39,112 nt of DNA from Microcaldota archaeon. GTDB lineage: Archaea > Micrarchaeota > Micrarchaeia > Micrarchaeales > CABMGC01. The notes under the pieces were generated by a model. It saw only the letters and a program-made list of their open reading frames with translations, searched no databases and had not been told where the DNA came from. The stretch lies in NCBI GenBank assembly GCA_027328425.1, contig DAHVUT010000013.1, positions 1-39,112 on the forward strand, read 5' to 3'. Below, piece by piece: positions 30,961-38,959 of this stretch; position 1 is the first letter of the stretch, and each line of letters opens with the position of its first letter. A program made the translations under genes and the position numbers.

Positions 30961-31538
30961 GCGTTCCTGCTCTGGCCAGATGCCACGCTTGGTCTGTTCC
31001 AGCTTGTGCCGAAGCCCTTGTTCACGAGCCCCCTGTGCTTCCTGCCGGAGCTTGTAAGCCCGCGCGATACCCTGCCCCTCTGCGCCACTATGCCAGCATA
31101 GTTCCTGTCGCTGAGCACGCTGGGATGCGTGGCATCCAGAAGAACAACCTCGAAGAACTTGTAGTCGCCGTCCTCGCCCACATAATAGGAATTGAGAACT
31201 TCGCAGTTTGTGAACTTAGCCGCGGCGCGCTCCTCTGCTACCGACTGGAGCGACTTCCTGAAAGCATAATAGCGCCCTTCCTTGGAGGGCTTTCTCCCTG
31301 CTGTTATCTTCCCTCTGTGGCTCAGGCCCCTCCTGACGCGCACACGCACGACTACGACGCCCTGCTTGGCCTTGTAGCCGAGCTCCCTGGCCCTGGCCAC
31401 GTTCATTGGTTTCGCAACGCGCTCCACAGGCGACTGCCTTCGCCAGGCAGCTATGTGCTGCTTCAGCTCCTGGCTCCTCTCCTTGTACTCGTGCCTGAAT
31501 GTCTTGTTTATGTATTTGTACGAATTCATCCTTAGCAT
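30957..31538 (-). CDS. rpl15e: Ribosomal protein eL15
   Basis: A 193-residue archaeal/eukaryotic large-subunit protein. KTFRHEYKERSQELKQHIAA, VVVRVRVRRGLSHRGKITAG and RGLTSSGRKHRGLVNKGFG are clear family marks. ATG 31538 or ATG 31529 (MNSYKYI, the more usual beginning) may be the start. It lies 18 nt after priS, so priS, rpl15e and pcc1 form one transcription unit. Confidence 0.96.
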   Translation of the reverse strand: MLRMNSYKYINKTFRHEYKERSQELKQHIAAWRRQSPVERVAKPMNVARARELGYKAKQGVVVVRVRVRRGLSHRGKITAGRKPSKEGRYYAFRKSLQSVAEERAAAKFTNCEVLNSYYVGEDGDYKFFEVVLLDATHPSVLSDRNYAGIVAQRGRVSRGLTSSGRKHRGLVNKGFGTSWNRPSVASGQSRNA

Positions 31539-31556
31539 CTCAAGGACAAGATTGCC

Positions 31557-32717
31557 TCAATGCGCAGTAAGCACATCTGCTAGTCCTTTAAGGTATAAAT
31601 AGGTTGCTGCGTATGTTGGCAGCGTGAGCGTCTCGTCTTTGTACGGACCGAACGTTTGGTTGTTGAGCAGCAGTGCGTAGTTGGACCCGACCCGCACCTT
31701 CACCTCACCCCTGTCGAACGCGATGGCGTCCCTGAGCGGCTCGAATGCATCGAGGGCGGCCATCGATGGCAGCTTTCTCGCAACGAGGCCAGTGCCGCCA
31801 TGTATTGTGTTGGGCAGGCGCATCAGGTGGCTCGGTTCGTTGGTCACGCCCCTGTCTATCCTGTTGCCCTGATTTATCACCTGCCTGTTCAGCAGGTTCT
31901 CAAAGACGCTTTTCCTGTTCGGTATGCTGTAGAAGTCCCAGTTGCCCACCTCGATCTGCTTCCTGACAGTAGCTATCTCGTTGAATATCTTAGTTGCCAC
32001 TGACTTCTCTATTCCTAGTGACGTGAGATCCTCCTTGCTGCGCGCTGCGCCGAGGAAGGCGTTGGCCACTTTGCCCCTCCAGCCGCCGTCGTCGGGCCTC
32101 GGCCCCATTTGCCTCTCGTGCCTCGCATCGACGCGCACTGTGTAGAAGAACGAATCGTAATCGAGACCCTGCCCGAAGATGTAGTTGCTTATCTCCTCTC
32201 TGGCGGGTTTGCCTAAGGAGAGCACGCTCTGGTTCCTCACGCGCACGTGGTAGCCCCTGTTCCCGCTGAAGTTTACCTCGAGCTCCTTCTCGGAGAAGCC
32301 GAAGTCAGGAATGAGGAAATTCTCCACCAGCTTTATCACTTCGTCCTTCGCGGAATCAAGGCACCTGTCGCAGACCCATTCCTTGCCGTGGTCGAGCCTG
32401 CAGGGCAACTTCACTATGTCTCCTGCATCTATGTCGAACCTCAGCTCGGAACCCAGCCACTCCTTCTTCTCCATTGGTCTGGCATCTGGCAGTCTGTAAT
32501 AGGCGGCCGAATAGTCTACGAAAGGAGGCCCGTTGTCGACGAGATACTTGTCCAGGTCTGCAGGCCTCTTGAACGCCATGTGCCTGAAGGCAATCTTGGA
32601 TTCGAATGAGCCGAAGGCGAACTCACGCTGCTCCACCTTGTCTGGAGACAGGCCACGGTGGAACTTGTAATAGCCCTTTATCAACTCTGTTACTAGCTTG
32701 TTTCCGGCCTCTGACAC
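31557..32717 (-). CDS. priS: DNA primase catalytic small subunit PriS
   Basis: This 386-residue subunit makes RNA/DNA primers. The catalytic aspartates are in LRFDIDAGD (about residues 92-100), followed by a zinc site (CRLDHGKEWVCDRC), SGNRGYHVRV near 152 and the third motif RLPNTIHGGTGL near 307. All catalytic motifs are intact. It probably starts at GTG 32717, exactly 26 nt from a TATA box shared with pth2. Its partner would be the PriL-like protein at 10419, which is not adjacent. Confidence 0.95.
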   Translation of the reverse strand: MSEAGNKLVTELIKGYYKFHRGLSPDKVEQREFAFGSFESKIAFRHMAFKRPADLDKYLVDNGPPFVDYSAAYYRLPDARPMEKKEWLGSELRFDIDAGDIVKLPCRLDHGKEWVCDRCLDSAKDEVIKLVENFLIPDFGFSEKELEVNFSGNRGYHVRVRNQSVLSLGKPAREEISNYIFGQGLDYDSFFYTVRVDARHERQMGPRPDDGGWRGKVANAFLGAARSKEDLTSLGIEKSVATKIFNEIATVRKQIEVGNWDFYSIPNRKSVFENLLNRQVINQGNRIDRGVTNEPSHLMRLPNTIHGGTGLVARKLPSMAALDAFEPLRDAIAFDRGEVKVRVGSNYALLLNNQTFGPYKDETLTLPTYAATYLYLKGLADVLTAH

Positions 32718-32738
32718 GTTTACAGTAAGCCGCTCGGG

Positions 32739-32747
32739 TTATAAATA
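32739..32747. promoter_or_regulatory. Bidirectional TATA box of priS and pth2
   Basis: TTATAAATA, centred near 32743, reads as a TATA box on both strands. It lies about 26 nt from the priS GTG (32717) and about 26 nt from the pth2 GTG (32769). Both transcripts would be leaderless and start at GTG. No second TATA-like string is visible in this gap. Confidence 0.65.
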
Positions 32748-32768
32748 GATTAAACACGAAGCACTCTC

Positions 32769-33125
32769 GTGGAAGATATCAAGCAGGTAATAATAATCAG
32801 GAAGGACCTCGGCATGGGGACGGGCAAGACTGCTGCCCAAGCAGCCCATGCATCGATGCTCAGTTACGCCGAAGCCATGAAGAAGGACCCTGAGATCGCA
32901 AGGACGTGGCTCGCTACAGGCCAAAAGAAGATAGTGCTTAAGGTGGACGACGAGGCAGCACTGGAGAAGCTCTACAAGGCGTTCAAGTATGAGAAGGTGC
33001 CGTGCGCGATTGTTGATGACGCCGGGCTTACGCAGCTGCCTCCAGGTACCACAACAGCACTGGGCATAGGGCCCGATTTGGCAAACAGGATAGACAAGTT
33101 CACCAAGCCGCTCAAACTGCTGTAG
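32769..33125 (+). CDS. pth2: Peptidyl-tRNA hydrolase (Pth2)
   Basis: A 118-residue enzyme that frees tRNA from stalled peptides. The Pth2 motif is complete: IIIRKDLGMGTGKTAAQAAH, then LKVDDEAALEKL, VPCAIVDDAGLTQLPPGT and TALGIGP. GTG 32769 is the start because it sits at the expected distance from the TATA box and gives the usual length. Confidence 0.96.
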   Translation: MEDIKQVIIIRKDLGMGTGKTAAQAAHASMLSYAEAMKKDPEIARTWLATGQKKIVLKVDDEAALEKLYKAFKYEKVPCAIVDDAGLTQLPPGTTTALGIGPDLANRIDKFTKPLKLL

Positions 33126-33219
33126 AAAACTGCCTGAGTCAATGGCTGTAACGAGCTGAAGAACAAAAACACACACGGATGCGATACGCGGAGGCAGTAG
33201 TGCGTGCGGCGTCTAATAA

Positions 33220-34128
33220 TCACACATATGTAAGCCAATCTGAGAATTCTTCGTTGCTGCCTGTGATTATGTTGTCATAGGCATCAAGAAGCATTCTTGT
33301 CATAGGGCCTATCTTTCCCTTGCCTATCCTGCGCGAGTCAACGGAAACTATTGGCGTAAGTTCTGCTGCCGTACCCGCGAAGAAGAGTTCATCGCTTGTG
33401 TAGAGCTCCTCCTTGTGCACGCCTCTCTCCTCCACCACAAGGCCCTCGGCTTCGGCTATCTTAATTATAGTGTCCCTTGTTACGCCGAGCAATATATCCG
33501 CTTCCTTCGGCGGAGTAATGAGCCTGCCGTCCTGCACCAGAAATATGTTCTCACCAGGGCCTTCCGCCACATAGCCTTCATGCGAGAGCAGTATCGCCTC
33601 GTCCGCTCCTGATTTCTTCGCCTCCATGGAGGCGAGTATGGAGTTGAGGTAGTTGCCGCTCCCCTTCGCCTCCGGAGGCATTATCAACGAGTTGATTCTC
33701 TGCCACGAAGACACACTGCACCTTATCCCCTTCTCCTTATTTGTGAAGTAGTTGCCGAAAGGGACTGCAGCAACTACCACACTAACCTTCTTGCCGATAG
33801 GGTTTAGCCCTATGCGCTGGTCGTTGTAGAAGCCAAATGGCCTTATGTAACAGGCGTCGAGCTTGTTCTTTGCTACTGTTTTGATTATTGCGTCGGTCAG
33901 CGTCTTCCTGTCTACCGGAAGCCGCATGTCATAGATTTCTGCCGTGTTGAAGAAGCGCCTGACGTGGTCCTGCAGCCTGAATATCGCCGTGCCTTTCTTT
34001 GCTTTGTATGCCCTTATGCCCTCAAAGATGCCGCTGCCGTACTGCAGCGAGTGTGTGAGCACAGACACCACTGCCTTCGCAGAGGGCACGAACCTGCCGT
34101 CAAACCAGACGTGTTGCTTGGACACCAT
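33220..34128 (-). CDS. ilvE: Branched-chain amino acid aminotransferase
   Basis: A PLP enzyme that interconverts Leu/Ile/Val and their keto acids. The 302-residue protein has FEGIRAYKAKKGTAIFRLQDH near 35, IRPFGFYND, the PLP-lysine region PPEAKGSGNYLNSILASMEA, GADEAILL and EGPGENIFLV, and FFAGTAAELTPI. ATG 34128 (MVSKQHVWFDG) is chosen over the in-frame upstream ATG at 34146 because a GATTTTAAC box lies 25 nt before it. It is the only amino acid biosynthesis gene in the window. Confidence 0.95.
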   Translation of the reverse strand: MVSKQHVWFDGRFVPSAKAVVSVLTHSLQYGSGIFEGIRAYKAKKGTAIFRLQDHVRRFFNTAEIYDMRLPVDRKTLTDAIIKTVAKNKLDACYIRPFGFYNDQRIGLNPIGKKVSVVVAAVPFGNYFTNKEKGIRCSVSSWQRINSLIMPPEAKGSGNYLNSILASMEAKKSGADEAILLSHEGYVAEGPGENIFLVQDGRLITPPKEADILLGVTRDTIIKIAEAEGLVVEERGVHKEELYTSDELFFAGTAAELTPIVSVDSRRIGKGKIGPMTRMLLDAYDNIITGSNEEFSDWLTYV

Positions 34129-34157
34129 GAGTAGATATGCAGCCAAAGGTTAAAATC

Positions 34158-34246
34158 AGTATCAACGCTGCGCACAAAACGCAAAGCGCAGCTAATCAAA
34201 GTGCGCACGCAGAATATCGCGCGGGCGCTCATTCTTTGTTGATACT
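34158..34246. ncRNA. Possible three-way-junction RNA element
   Basis: A 9-bp perfect outer stem (AGTATCAAC at 34158-34166 with GTTGATACT at 34238-34246) closes a segment holding two inner hairpins. The first is a perfect 7-bp stem, GCTGCGC (34167-34173) with GCGCAGC (34186-34192). The second is GTGCGC (34201-34206) with GCGCTC (34225-34230), one mismatch. It lies between the winged-helix gene and ilvE, ending at the ilvE TATA box. No promoter of its own is obvious. It may be a small RNA, a leader-type regulator or a terminator. Confidence 0.35.
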
Positions 34247-34328
34247 ATTGGCAAAGCCAAGTTTCGGCGCATCGCGCTGGACTGAGGACAGCTCAGGGTC
34301 CGCGGCGTGCCTGCTCTCCTGCTTCAGT

Positions 34329-34667
34329 TCAAACAGGAACCGCTGCACTATAGCGCCTCTGTTGTATTTGTTCGTGCTTTCTCACCTCGTGCATATAAGC
34401 CCGGAAAGCCTCCAGTCCCTCTTCGGTCATCCTGAGAGGCTTGTGCCCTTCCCCTTTCTCAGTGAATTCCACCACACCCTCCTTTTGAAGCTTCTTCAAG
34501 TAGTACCAAGCTCCGCTGCGCGATATGTCGTAGCGCTCAGAGATGTAGTCAACGAAGCTCGTGGCCGTCGAGCCCCAGTCCATGCCTATCTCGGCCAGCA
34601 GCCAGGCCTCCTTGCCACTGAGCCTGAACACCTCAAGAGCATAGCTAATTTGTTTACCCACTTGCAT
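34329..34667 (-). CDS. Winged-helix transcriptional regulator, 112 aa
   Basis: A small DNA-binding protein. The helix-turn-helix runs through WGSTATSFVDYISERYDISR and SGAWYYLKKLQKEGVVEFTE (about 30-70), followed by the wing GHKPLRMTEEGLEAFRAY. The layout resembles PadR/MarR-like archaeal regulators. The tail is short and has no effector domain. ATG 34667 lies about 24 nt from the box CATAAAG, fitting leaderless transcription. The target is unknown; ilvE is downstream. Confidence 0.8.
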   Translation of the reverse strand: MQVGKQISYALEVFRLSGKEAWLLAEIGMDWGSTATSFVDYISERYDISRSGAWYYLKKLQKEGVVEFTEKGEGHKPLRMTEEGLEAFRAYMHEVRKHEQIQQRRYSAAVPV

Positions 34668-34699
34668 AAGAGCACCAGGAAAAAGAACTTTATGCGCCC

Positions 34700-34804
34700 T
34701 TAAGCAGTGGGCCTGTCCTTATTCACATAGCATGTCAGGGACATGCTGCCGGCTATCGCGAAGAAAGAGCACGCCAGCTGCCATCGTCCTTGACCGCTCT
34801 GCAT
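34700..34804 (-). CDS. Possible small membrane protein, 34-40 aa
   Basis: A short open frame reads MQSGQGRWQLACSFFAIAGS, then MSLTCYVNKDRPTA, stopping at 34700. It has one apolar stretch (WQLACSFFAIAGSMSL) flanked by polar ends, as in single-pass microproteins. ATG 34822 would add six residues (MNASVF). A TATTTAAA box near 34838-34845 could serve it as well as the divergent peptidase gene. An 8-bp perfect inverted repeat (34729-34747, AGCATGTC/GACATGCT) lies inside it. No family is recognised. Confidence 0.35.
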   Translation of the reverse strand: MQSGQGRWQLACSFFAIAGSMSLTCYVNKDRPTA

Positions 34805-34863
34805 AAATACACTTGCATTCATATCTATCGTCAGCAGTATTTAAAACTTTTGTACAAAGTGGT

Positions 34864-35721
34864 GTGTGCTTGCTCTTGGAAACCGAAGTACCATTGCTCT
34901 GTCTTGCAGCGGTTACGGTACTGTATGCAGCCTTCGACCTATTCAACAAGCGTAACGTGCCCGACATATTCGCATACGCGAGCGTGGTGCTCGGAGTCAT
35001 CGTCACACTTGTTTACGACTCGAGCATTCTTTTGGAGAGCCTGCTCATAGCCGCGGTGATAGCGGCCATAGGCTACGTCGTGTACAGACGCGGACTGTGG
35101 GGCGCCGGAGATTACTTCGAACTCGTTGCGGTCAGCCTGCTCCTGCCTGTGCAGCCGCTCCCGTTCCTCGTGCTGGCCAACCAGTTCGCGCTGCCCTTCA
35201 TACTCTCTGTATTCATAGCCACGGGCTTTGCGGCGCTGTGGACGGTGCCCACATACTACTTCCTCGTCGTAAGGAGAAAATGGAGCAGGAAGATGAGCGA
35301 GAAGCAGCTGAGCTATGGCCTGCTTCTTTTCTTCCTGTACATATCACTGCTCGTATTCGTCTACGCCACCGTGGGCCTTACGCTGGGCAGGGTGCTCCTA
35401 ATACTCGCAATCGCGATACCCTCATCAGTCACCATGATGTTCGGCGACGAAATAACGGCGAGGATGGTGGAACGCGTGCATGCCAAAGAGCTGGAGGAGG
35501 GCGACATAATAGCAATCAACATGATGGGCGCCAAGGAACGCAAACTATTCGCGGCGCGCGCTGCTTCGGGCAGGCTTGTGACGAAAAAGCTAATACACAG
35601 TCTTGAGGGAGCGCGCTATACACTGCCGGTCTACAAAAACGCAGCCCCGCTCGCCGTATTCATACTGATGGGAGTGGTGGTGTCGCTGCTTGTGGGCAAC
35701 GTGGTCCTGTTCATAATATGA
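34864..35721 (+). CDS. Archaeal prepilin/archaellin peptidase (A24 family)
   Basis: A 285-residue membrane aspartic peptidase that trims class III signal peptides of pilins or archaellins. The first catalytic Asp is in the family motif FDLFNKRNVPDIF, and the second is the GxGD motif GLWGAGDYFELV. About seven membrane segments are seen, including the C-terminal AVFILMGVVVSLLVGNVVLF. A soluble-looking insert (MVERVHAKELEEGDIIAINM) precedes the last helix. The start is GTG 34864 or TTG 34870, both at fitting distance from TATTTAAA at 34838-34845. No pilin gene is in this window. Confidence 0.88.
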   Translation: MCLLLETEVPLLCLAAVTVLYAAFDLFNKRNVPDIFAYASVVLGVIVTLVYDSSILLESLLIAAVIAAIGYVVYRRGLWGAGDYFELVAVSLLLPVQPLPFLVLANQFALPFILSVFIATGFAALWTVPTYYFLVVRRKWSRKMSEKQLSYGLLLFFLYISLLVFVYATVGLTLGRVLLILAIAIPSSVTMMFGDEITARMVERVHAKELEEGDIIAINMMGAKERKLFAARAASGRLVTKKLIHSLEGARYTLPVYKNAAPLAVFILMGVVVSLLVGNVVLFII

Positions 35722-35722
35722 G

Positions 35723-36601
35723 CTAGGAGTAGAGCAGGTCAAGAAGCCCGCTCTCGGATTCCTGCATCATAAGCTCGCGCCTCCTGACTACAGGCACGCC
35801 GCGGACCCTGCCGCTCTTCTTTTCGCTTACAAAAAACGGATAGTTGTTGTCGAACGTATCGTGTATCGCACTGAAGAGCTCTGCGCGCTTGACCATTGTG
35901 CGCTCGTTTGCGTCGAAACTGACTTCGTAGAGGTTCCTGGATTTCGCGACCATGTTGAATGGTGCGAAGCGCAGCCTGAGAGTTTGCATCTTCATGTTGG
36001 CGAACCGCGACTGGCGCAAACACTGCTTTGCTTCCTGCTGCGGCTCTTCCTCAGGCCTTATGCTGCCGTGCAGCGTGGATTCGAGCTTAGCCACAATGGT
36101 GCTGGACGCGTAGAGGTAACCGTGCTCGTGCTTGTACAACATCGATTTTGACACATTCACCTTCCTGGACAATTCGGGCACGCCTATGTCCATGAGCTTG
36201 ATCAGTCTCGACAGCTTGGCGCCATCTATTGCTACCTTTAAGCCCAGGGACTTCGACGCGACAAGACCCGGCCGATTGGATGCAATCTTGGGCAGCATGT
36301 CTAGAGGTATGCACTTCAGCGAGAAGCGATTGTAGCTTGCGCTGCCATTCAGCACGCCATTCTTGGAGCAGACGCCGAGTATGATAGGCTCAGCGCCCAG
36401 GAACCGAGCGAGCTTCTCAAGCTCTTTCGCCTCTTCCTGCGTCACCGAATCTATGTTCGTCACAGCCTTGATGGCAAGCTTCCTGCCGCGCCGCTCTGCA
36501 AGCACATCAACAAGCGTGTGCATGTTTCCCGCGAACACTGTTGCGAAGCCGCCGCTGCTGAGCTCTCCCGCCGCCTTCTTGACCAGCTCCGATTTCTTCA
36601 T
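35723..36601 (-). CDS. Archaeal HTH regulator with nuclease-like N-terminal domain (COG1395 type)
   Basis: A 292-residue cytosolic protein. The N-terminal 110 residues (FATVFAGNMHTLVDVLAERR, then IKAVTNIDSVTQEEAKELEK) look like the restriction-nuclease-fold domain of this archaeal family. An XRE-type helix-turn-helix follows near residues 130-155 (MDIGVPELSRKVNVSKSMLY). The C-terminal part is alpha/beta (RLRFAPFNMVAKSRNLYEVS) with an RRRELMMQ end. A CTTAAAATAG box lies 27 nt before the ATG. Target genes are unknown. Its stop is 1 bp from the convergent peptidase stop. Confidence 0.85.
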   Translation of the reverse strand: MKKSELVKKAAGELSSGGFATVFAGNMHTLVDVLAERRGRKLAIKAVTNIDSVTQEEAKELEKLARFLGAEPIILGVCSKNGVLNGSASYNRFSLKCIPLDMLPKIASNRPGLVASKSLGLKVAIDGAKLSRLIKLMDIGVPELSRKVNVSKSMLYKHEHGYLYASSTIVAKLESTLHGSIRPEEEPQQEAKQCLRQSRFANMKMQTLRLRFAPFNMVAKSRNLYEVSFDANERTMVKRAELFSAIHDTFDNNYPFFVSEKKSGRVRGVPVVRRRELMMQESESGLLDLLYS

Positions 36602-36665
36602 AGGTTACGATTGGCTCTGCGCCTATTTTAAGCTGCCTCGGGCAGCGGCTCGGCCTGCGGGGCGC

Positions 36666-37190
36666 CTACTTGCCCAGCAGCTTCTCCCCTTCCTGCCAAT
36701 TGACGGGGCAGAGGCCTCCGGTCTGCAGCGCAGACAGCACCCTGTACGTCTCCTCGGTGCTCCTGCCTACGTTATCCTGGGTCACCACTAGGTACTTCAC
36801 CACGCCCTCAGGGTCTATTATGAACAGCCCTCTTGACGAATTGCCGGTCTTGCTCTCGAAAACGTCGTACGCGCGGGATACTTCACTGTTCCTGTCCGAT
36901 GCCATGTAGTATTTTATGCCCTTCAAGCGCGGATCCGCAGCAATCCATGCCTTGTGCGTGAATACAGTATCTGTGCTCACAGATATTATCTCACAATTCT
37001 TCTTCTGGAACTTCTCGTATTCCTTGGCGAAGCCTTCAAGCTCCGTAGGGCACACGAATGTGAAGTCAGCCGGGTAGAAGAACAGTATCATCCATTTGCC
37101 CTTGAAGTCGCTCAACTTTATCTTAGTGAAGTCAGATTCTTTGAATGCGTCGGCCTCAAAATCAGGTGCTTTCTTGTCTATAAGACTCAT
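36666..37190 (-). CDS. 2-Cys peroxiredoxin (AhpC/Prx type)
   Basis: A 174-residue thiol peroxidase that reduces peroxides. The peroxidatic Cys is in FTFVCPTELE (near 47) and the resolving Cys in TGGLCPVNWQ (near 162). The conserved Arg is in SSRGLFIID. ATG 37190 (MSLIDKKAPDFEADAF) gives the normal N-terminus; the frame is open 20 codons upstream, without similarity. No reductase (AhpF/thioredoxin) gene is nearby. Confidence 0.95.
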   Translation of the reverse strand: MSLIDKKAPDFEADAFKESDFTKIKLSDFKGKWMILFFYPADFTFVCPTELEGFAKEYEKFQKKNCEIISVSTDTVFTHKAWIAADPRLKGIKYYMASDRNSEVSRAYDVFESKTGNSSRGLFIIDPEGVVKYLVVTQDNVGRSTEETYRVLSALQTGGLCPVNWQEGEKLLGK

Positions 37191-37286
37191 TCCACTCACC
37201 ACTAGCACCATATTATGCGCAGTCGAGAATAAAAAGCTTACATGGCGCACGCTACCCTATGCCTGAGAAACGTGTAGACAATGAAA

Positions 37287-37448
37287 TTACTTCCCAGCCC
37301 AGAGCCACACGAGCGAGAGTACGAATATGATCACACCCAGTGCTTCGGGCGTCGCGGCCCCGGCGCTGAACGCGATGTACGTCCAGTATAGATCGAGCAT
37401 CACCACAAGGATACCCGAGATCCAGCTCATCTTATGTTTGTTGTCCAT
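37287..37448 (-). CDS. Small two-helix membrane protein, 53 aa
   Basis: The preferred start is ATG 37448 (MDNKHKMSW), because a TTTTTAAGG box lies about 37 nt upstream and would place the transcript start near 37459. Two apolar segments follow: ISGILVVMLDLYWTYIAFSA and ALGVIIFVLSLVWLWAG. It may span the membrane twice as a hairpin. An upstream start at 37562 is open but lacks a good promoter. No family is recognised. Confidence 0.6.
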   Translation of the reverse strand: MDNKHKMSWISGILVVMLDLYWTYIAFSAGAATPEALGVIIFVLSLVWLWAGK

Positions 37449-37567
37449 CCACTCTACCTGCTTTATCGCAGGCGACGCAACCTTAAAAACATTGCTCCAA
37501 TCAGGATGTAGCATTCCAGTTAAGTGCCCGCCGTATATCGTTATGTATCGGGCGCCATACAACGATA

Positions 37568-38155
37568 TTATCTTTCATTGTAAACTTGTTTTTTTACTTT
37601 GTTGTAGATGTACAGTAGCTCTGGGATTGTTATTCTCCTAGCTGCAGTTTCGAAGAATTCTTCAACATCAATATCTTTCTTGATATGTTTGTGGTACGGA
37701 ATAAGTTGGAGTATATAATCTAATTTGTCCGCTTGATCAACTAACTGGGCTTCTTTGCTTTTTCTCGTCTTTAATTCTGCCAATATTTTTCTCAGGTGAG
37801 ACTCGCTTGACTTATCCAAGTAGCCAAGCATCTTAAGTGTATTATTATGCTCAATTTTAGATTTATCAGCGTTGTTGACTTTCTGGAGACGCTCTTTCGC
37901 CCTAGTTGCAATGTCTCCAGTAATGACCTCATTAATGTCGTGTGTAAGTGCCATAATAATGCATTTATTGGCGTTGAGGCCTAACTTCTTCGCCAGTATG
38001 TAAGATAAGAGGGCGGTGCTATAAGAGTGGTCAGCAACATGCTCTGGTTTATGTACTTTCCTAATCACCCAGCCCCTTCTATCCACTGCCTTTAGCTTGT
38101 CTGCTTCCAGCATAAATTTAGTAATCTTATCGAGTTCCGGTTTTGATATCTTCAT
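37568..38155 (-). CDS. HD-domain hydrolase, YfbR/HDDC2-like
   Basis: A 195-residue protein of the HD superfamily, most like 5'-deoxynucleotidases. The metal-binding pattern is H in KPEHVADHSYSTALLSYIL, HD in ALTHDINEVITGD (near 72-80) and a late Asp in QLVDQADKLDYILQ. Substrate is inferred as deoxynucleoside monophosphates, not proven. ATG 38155 is chosen; GTG 38161 is an alternative. The gene is clearly richer in A and T than the rest of the window and lies in the segment next to tRNA-Glu. Confidence 0.85.
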   Translation of the reverse strand: MKISKPELDKITKFMLEADKLKAVDRRGWVIRKVHKPEHVADHSYSTALLSYILAKKLGLNANKCIIMALTHDINEVITGDIATRAKERLQKVNNADKSKIEHNNTLKMLGYLDKSSESHLRKILAELKTRKSKEAQLVDQADKLDYILQLIPYHKHIKKDIDVEEFFETAARRITIPELLYIYNKVKKQVYNER

Positions 38156-38166
38156 ATGCACACTTC

Positions 38167-38185
38167 AAAATCTGGTTTGCTCCCA
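38167..38185. repeat. Near-copy of the tRNA-Glu 3' end (att-like, distal)
   Basis: AAAATCTGGTTTGCTCCCA here matches AAAATCTGACTTGCTCCCA at 38960-38978 in 17 of 19 bases. The latter spans the tRNA-Glu discriminator, part of its acceptor stem (GCTCCCA) and 11 bp of flank. Such duplication is what tRNA-targeted integration leaves behind. The two repeats bracket the gene at 38255-38947. Confidence 0.6.
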
Positions 38186-38254
38186 TAGAGAAACGACATT
38201 CCGGTTAAGTTTCCAACAGATACACAACGGTATACAATAACACACAACTCTTAA

Positions 38255-38947
38255 TCATGTTTTAATCCTGTTTGGAGAGCTAGGACGCATATTAGGGTAA
38301 TCTTTAACAAGTTCTATTCCCTGCTTGATATAATAATCGAAATCCTTTCTCTTTATACTCTCCAAAAATATTGGTTTAAGATCATTTTGCAATTTTACAA
38401 TATGTGGATAGTTGTGATTGGTGTAGTATTCGGTGTTCTGCCAAAAGTTTTTCACTTCGCTGGTCAAAGAAGTAAGCGCAAAAGCAGCTATTTCGGCCAG
38501 CGCCCAGATCTGCCCATCTTTCAGTTTTTCTTCACTGTAGTGTCTTCTGTAAATCTCGAAATAATGCGACAAAATCAGTTCGTGCGCAGTAATTCGTCGC
38601 ATCTCATAAGGATCCTTATCATAACTCCTTACTATTTTAGGTGCACGCCCCCAGTTGGATGCTCCTCTAATTGCAACAGATAAGACACACTCGTATCTGG
38701 GGTAAAACCATCCATAACCAGTAGTTATTTCCACGTAATCGGAAAACAGTTCGCCTATCTCGTCCCATGAAACCTGATATTCTTTTTGTTTTATTTTCAT
38801 GTCTGGCAGTTCTTTCCTGTACCGTTCTTCTAGTGATGCATGAGTTATTTCTCTATATTCTGGGTATCCTGTTTCTTTACGCTGCAAAGTCATTTTGATA
38901 TCATATTCTTTATCTATAATGAAATCAAGTTTCATTCGAATCACCAT
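38255..38947 (-). CDS. Hypothetical protein, 230 aa, in AT-rich att-like segment
   Basis: I do not recognise this protein. The N-terminus is rich in Lys/Glu (IKMTLQRKETGYPEYREIT), then come SDYVEITTGYGWFYPRYECV and the helix RRITAHELILSHYFEIYRRH, followed by GQIWALAEIAAFALTSLTSE. The AHE string recalls metalloproteases, but the spacing (H122-E123 and H128) does not fit HExxH. No signal peptide or membrane segment is seen. ATG 38947 is used; ATG 38935 is possible. It is the only gene between the two 19-bp repeats and is markedly AT-rich. Confidence 0.75.
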   Translation of the reverse strand: MVIRMKLDFIIDKEYDIKMTLQRKETGYPEYREITHASLEERYRKELPDMKIKQKEYQVSWDEIGELFSDYVEITTGYGWFYPRYECVLSVAIRGASNWGRAPKIVRSYDKDPYEMRRITAHELILSHYFEIYRRHYSEEKLKDGQIWALAEIAAFALTSLTSEVKNFWQNTEYYTNHNYPHIVKLQNDLKPIFLESIKRKDFDYYIKQGIELVKDYPNMRPSSPNRIKT

Positions 38948-38959
38948 ATTTTGTCGTCT

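Noticed and set aside
37490-37500. Possible third att-like copy (TTGCTCC).
   Set aside because: Only seven bases match and the flank does not; too short to support.
38571-38600. Zinc protease motif in the 230-residue AT-rich gene (AHELILSH).
   Set aside because: The second histidine is six residues after the first, not four, so HExxH is not met.
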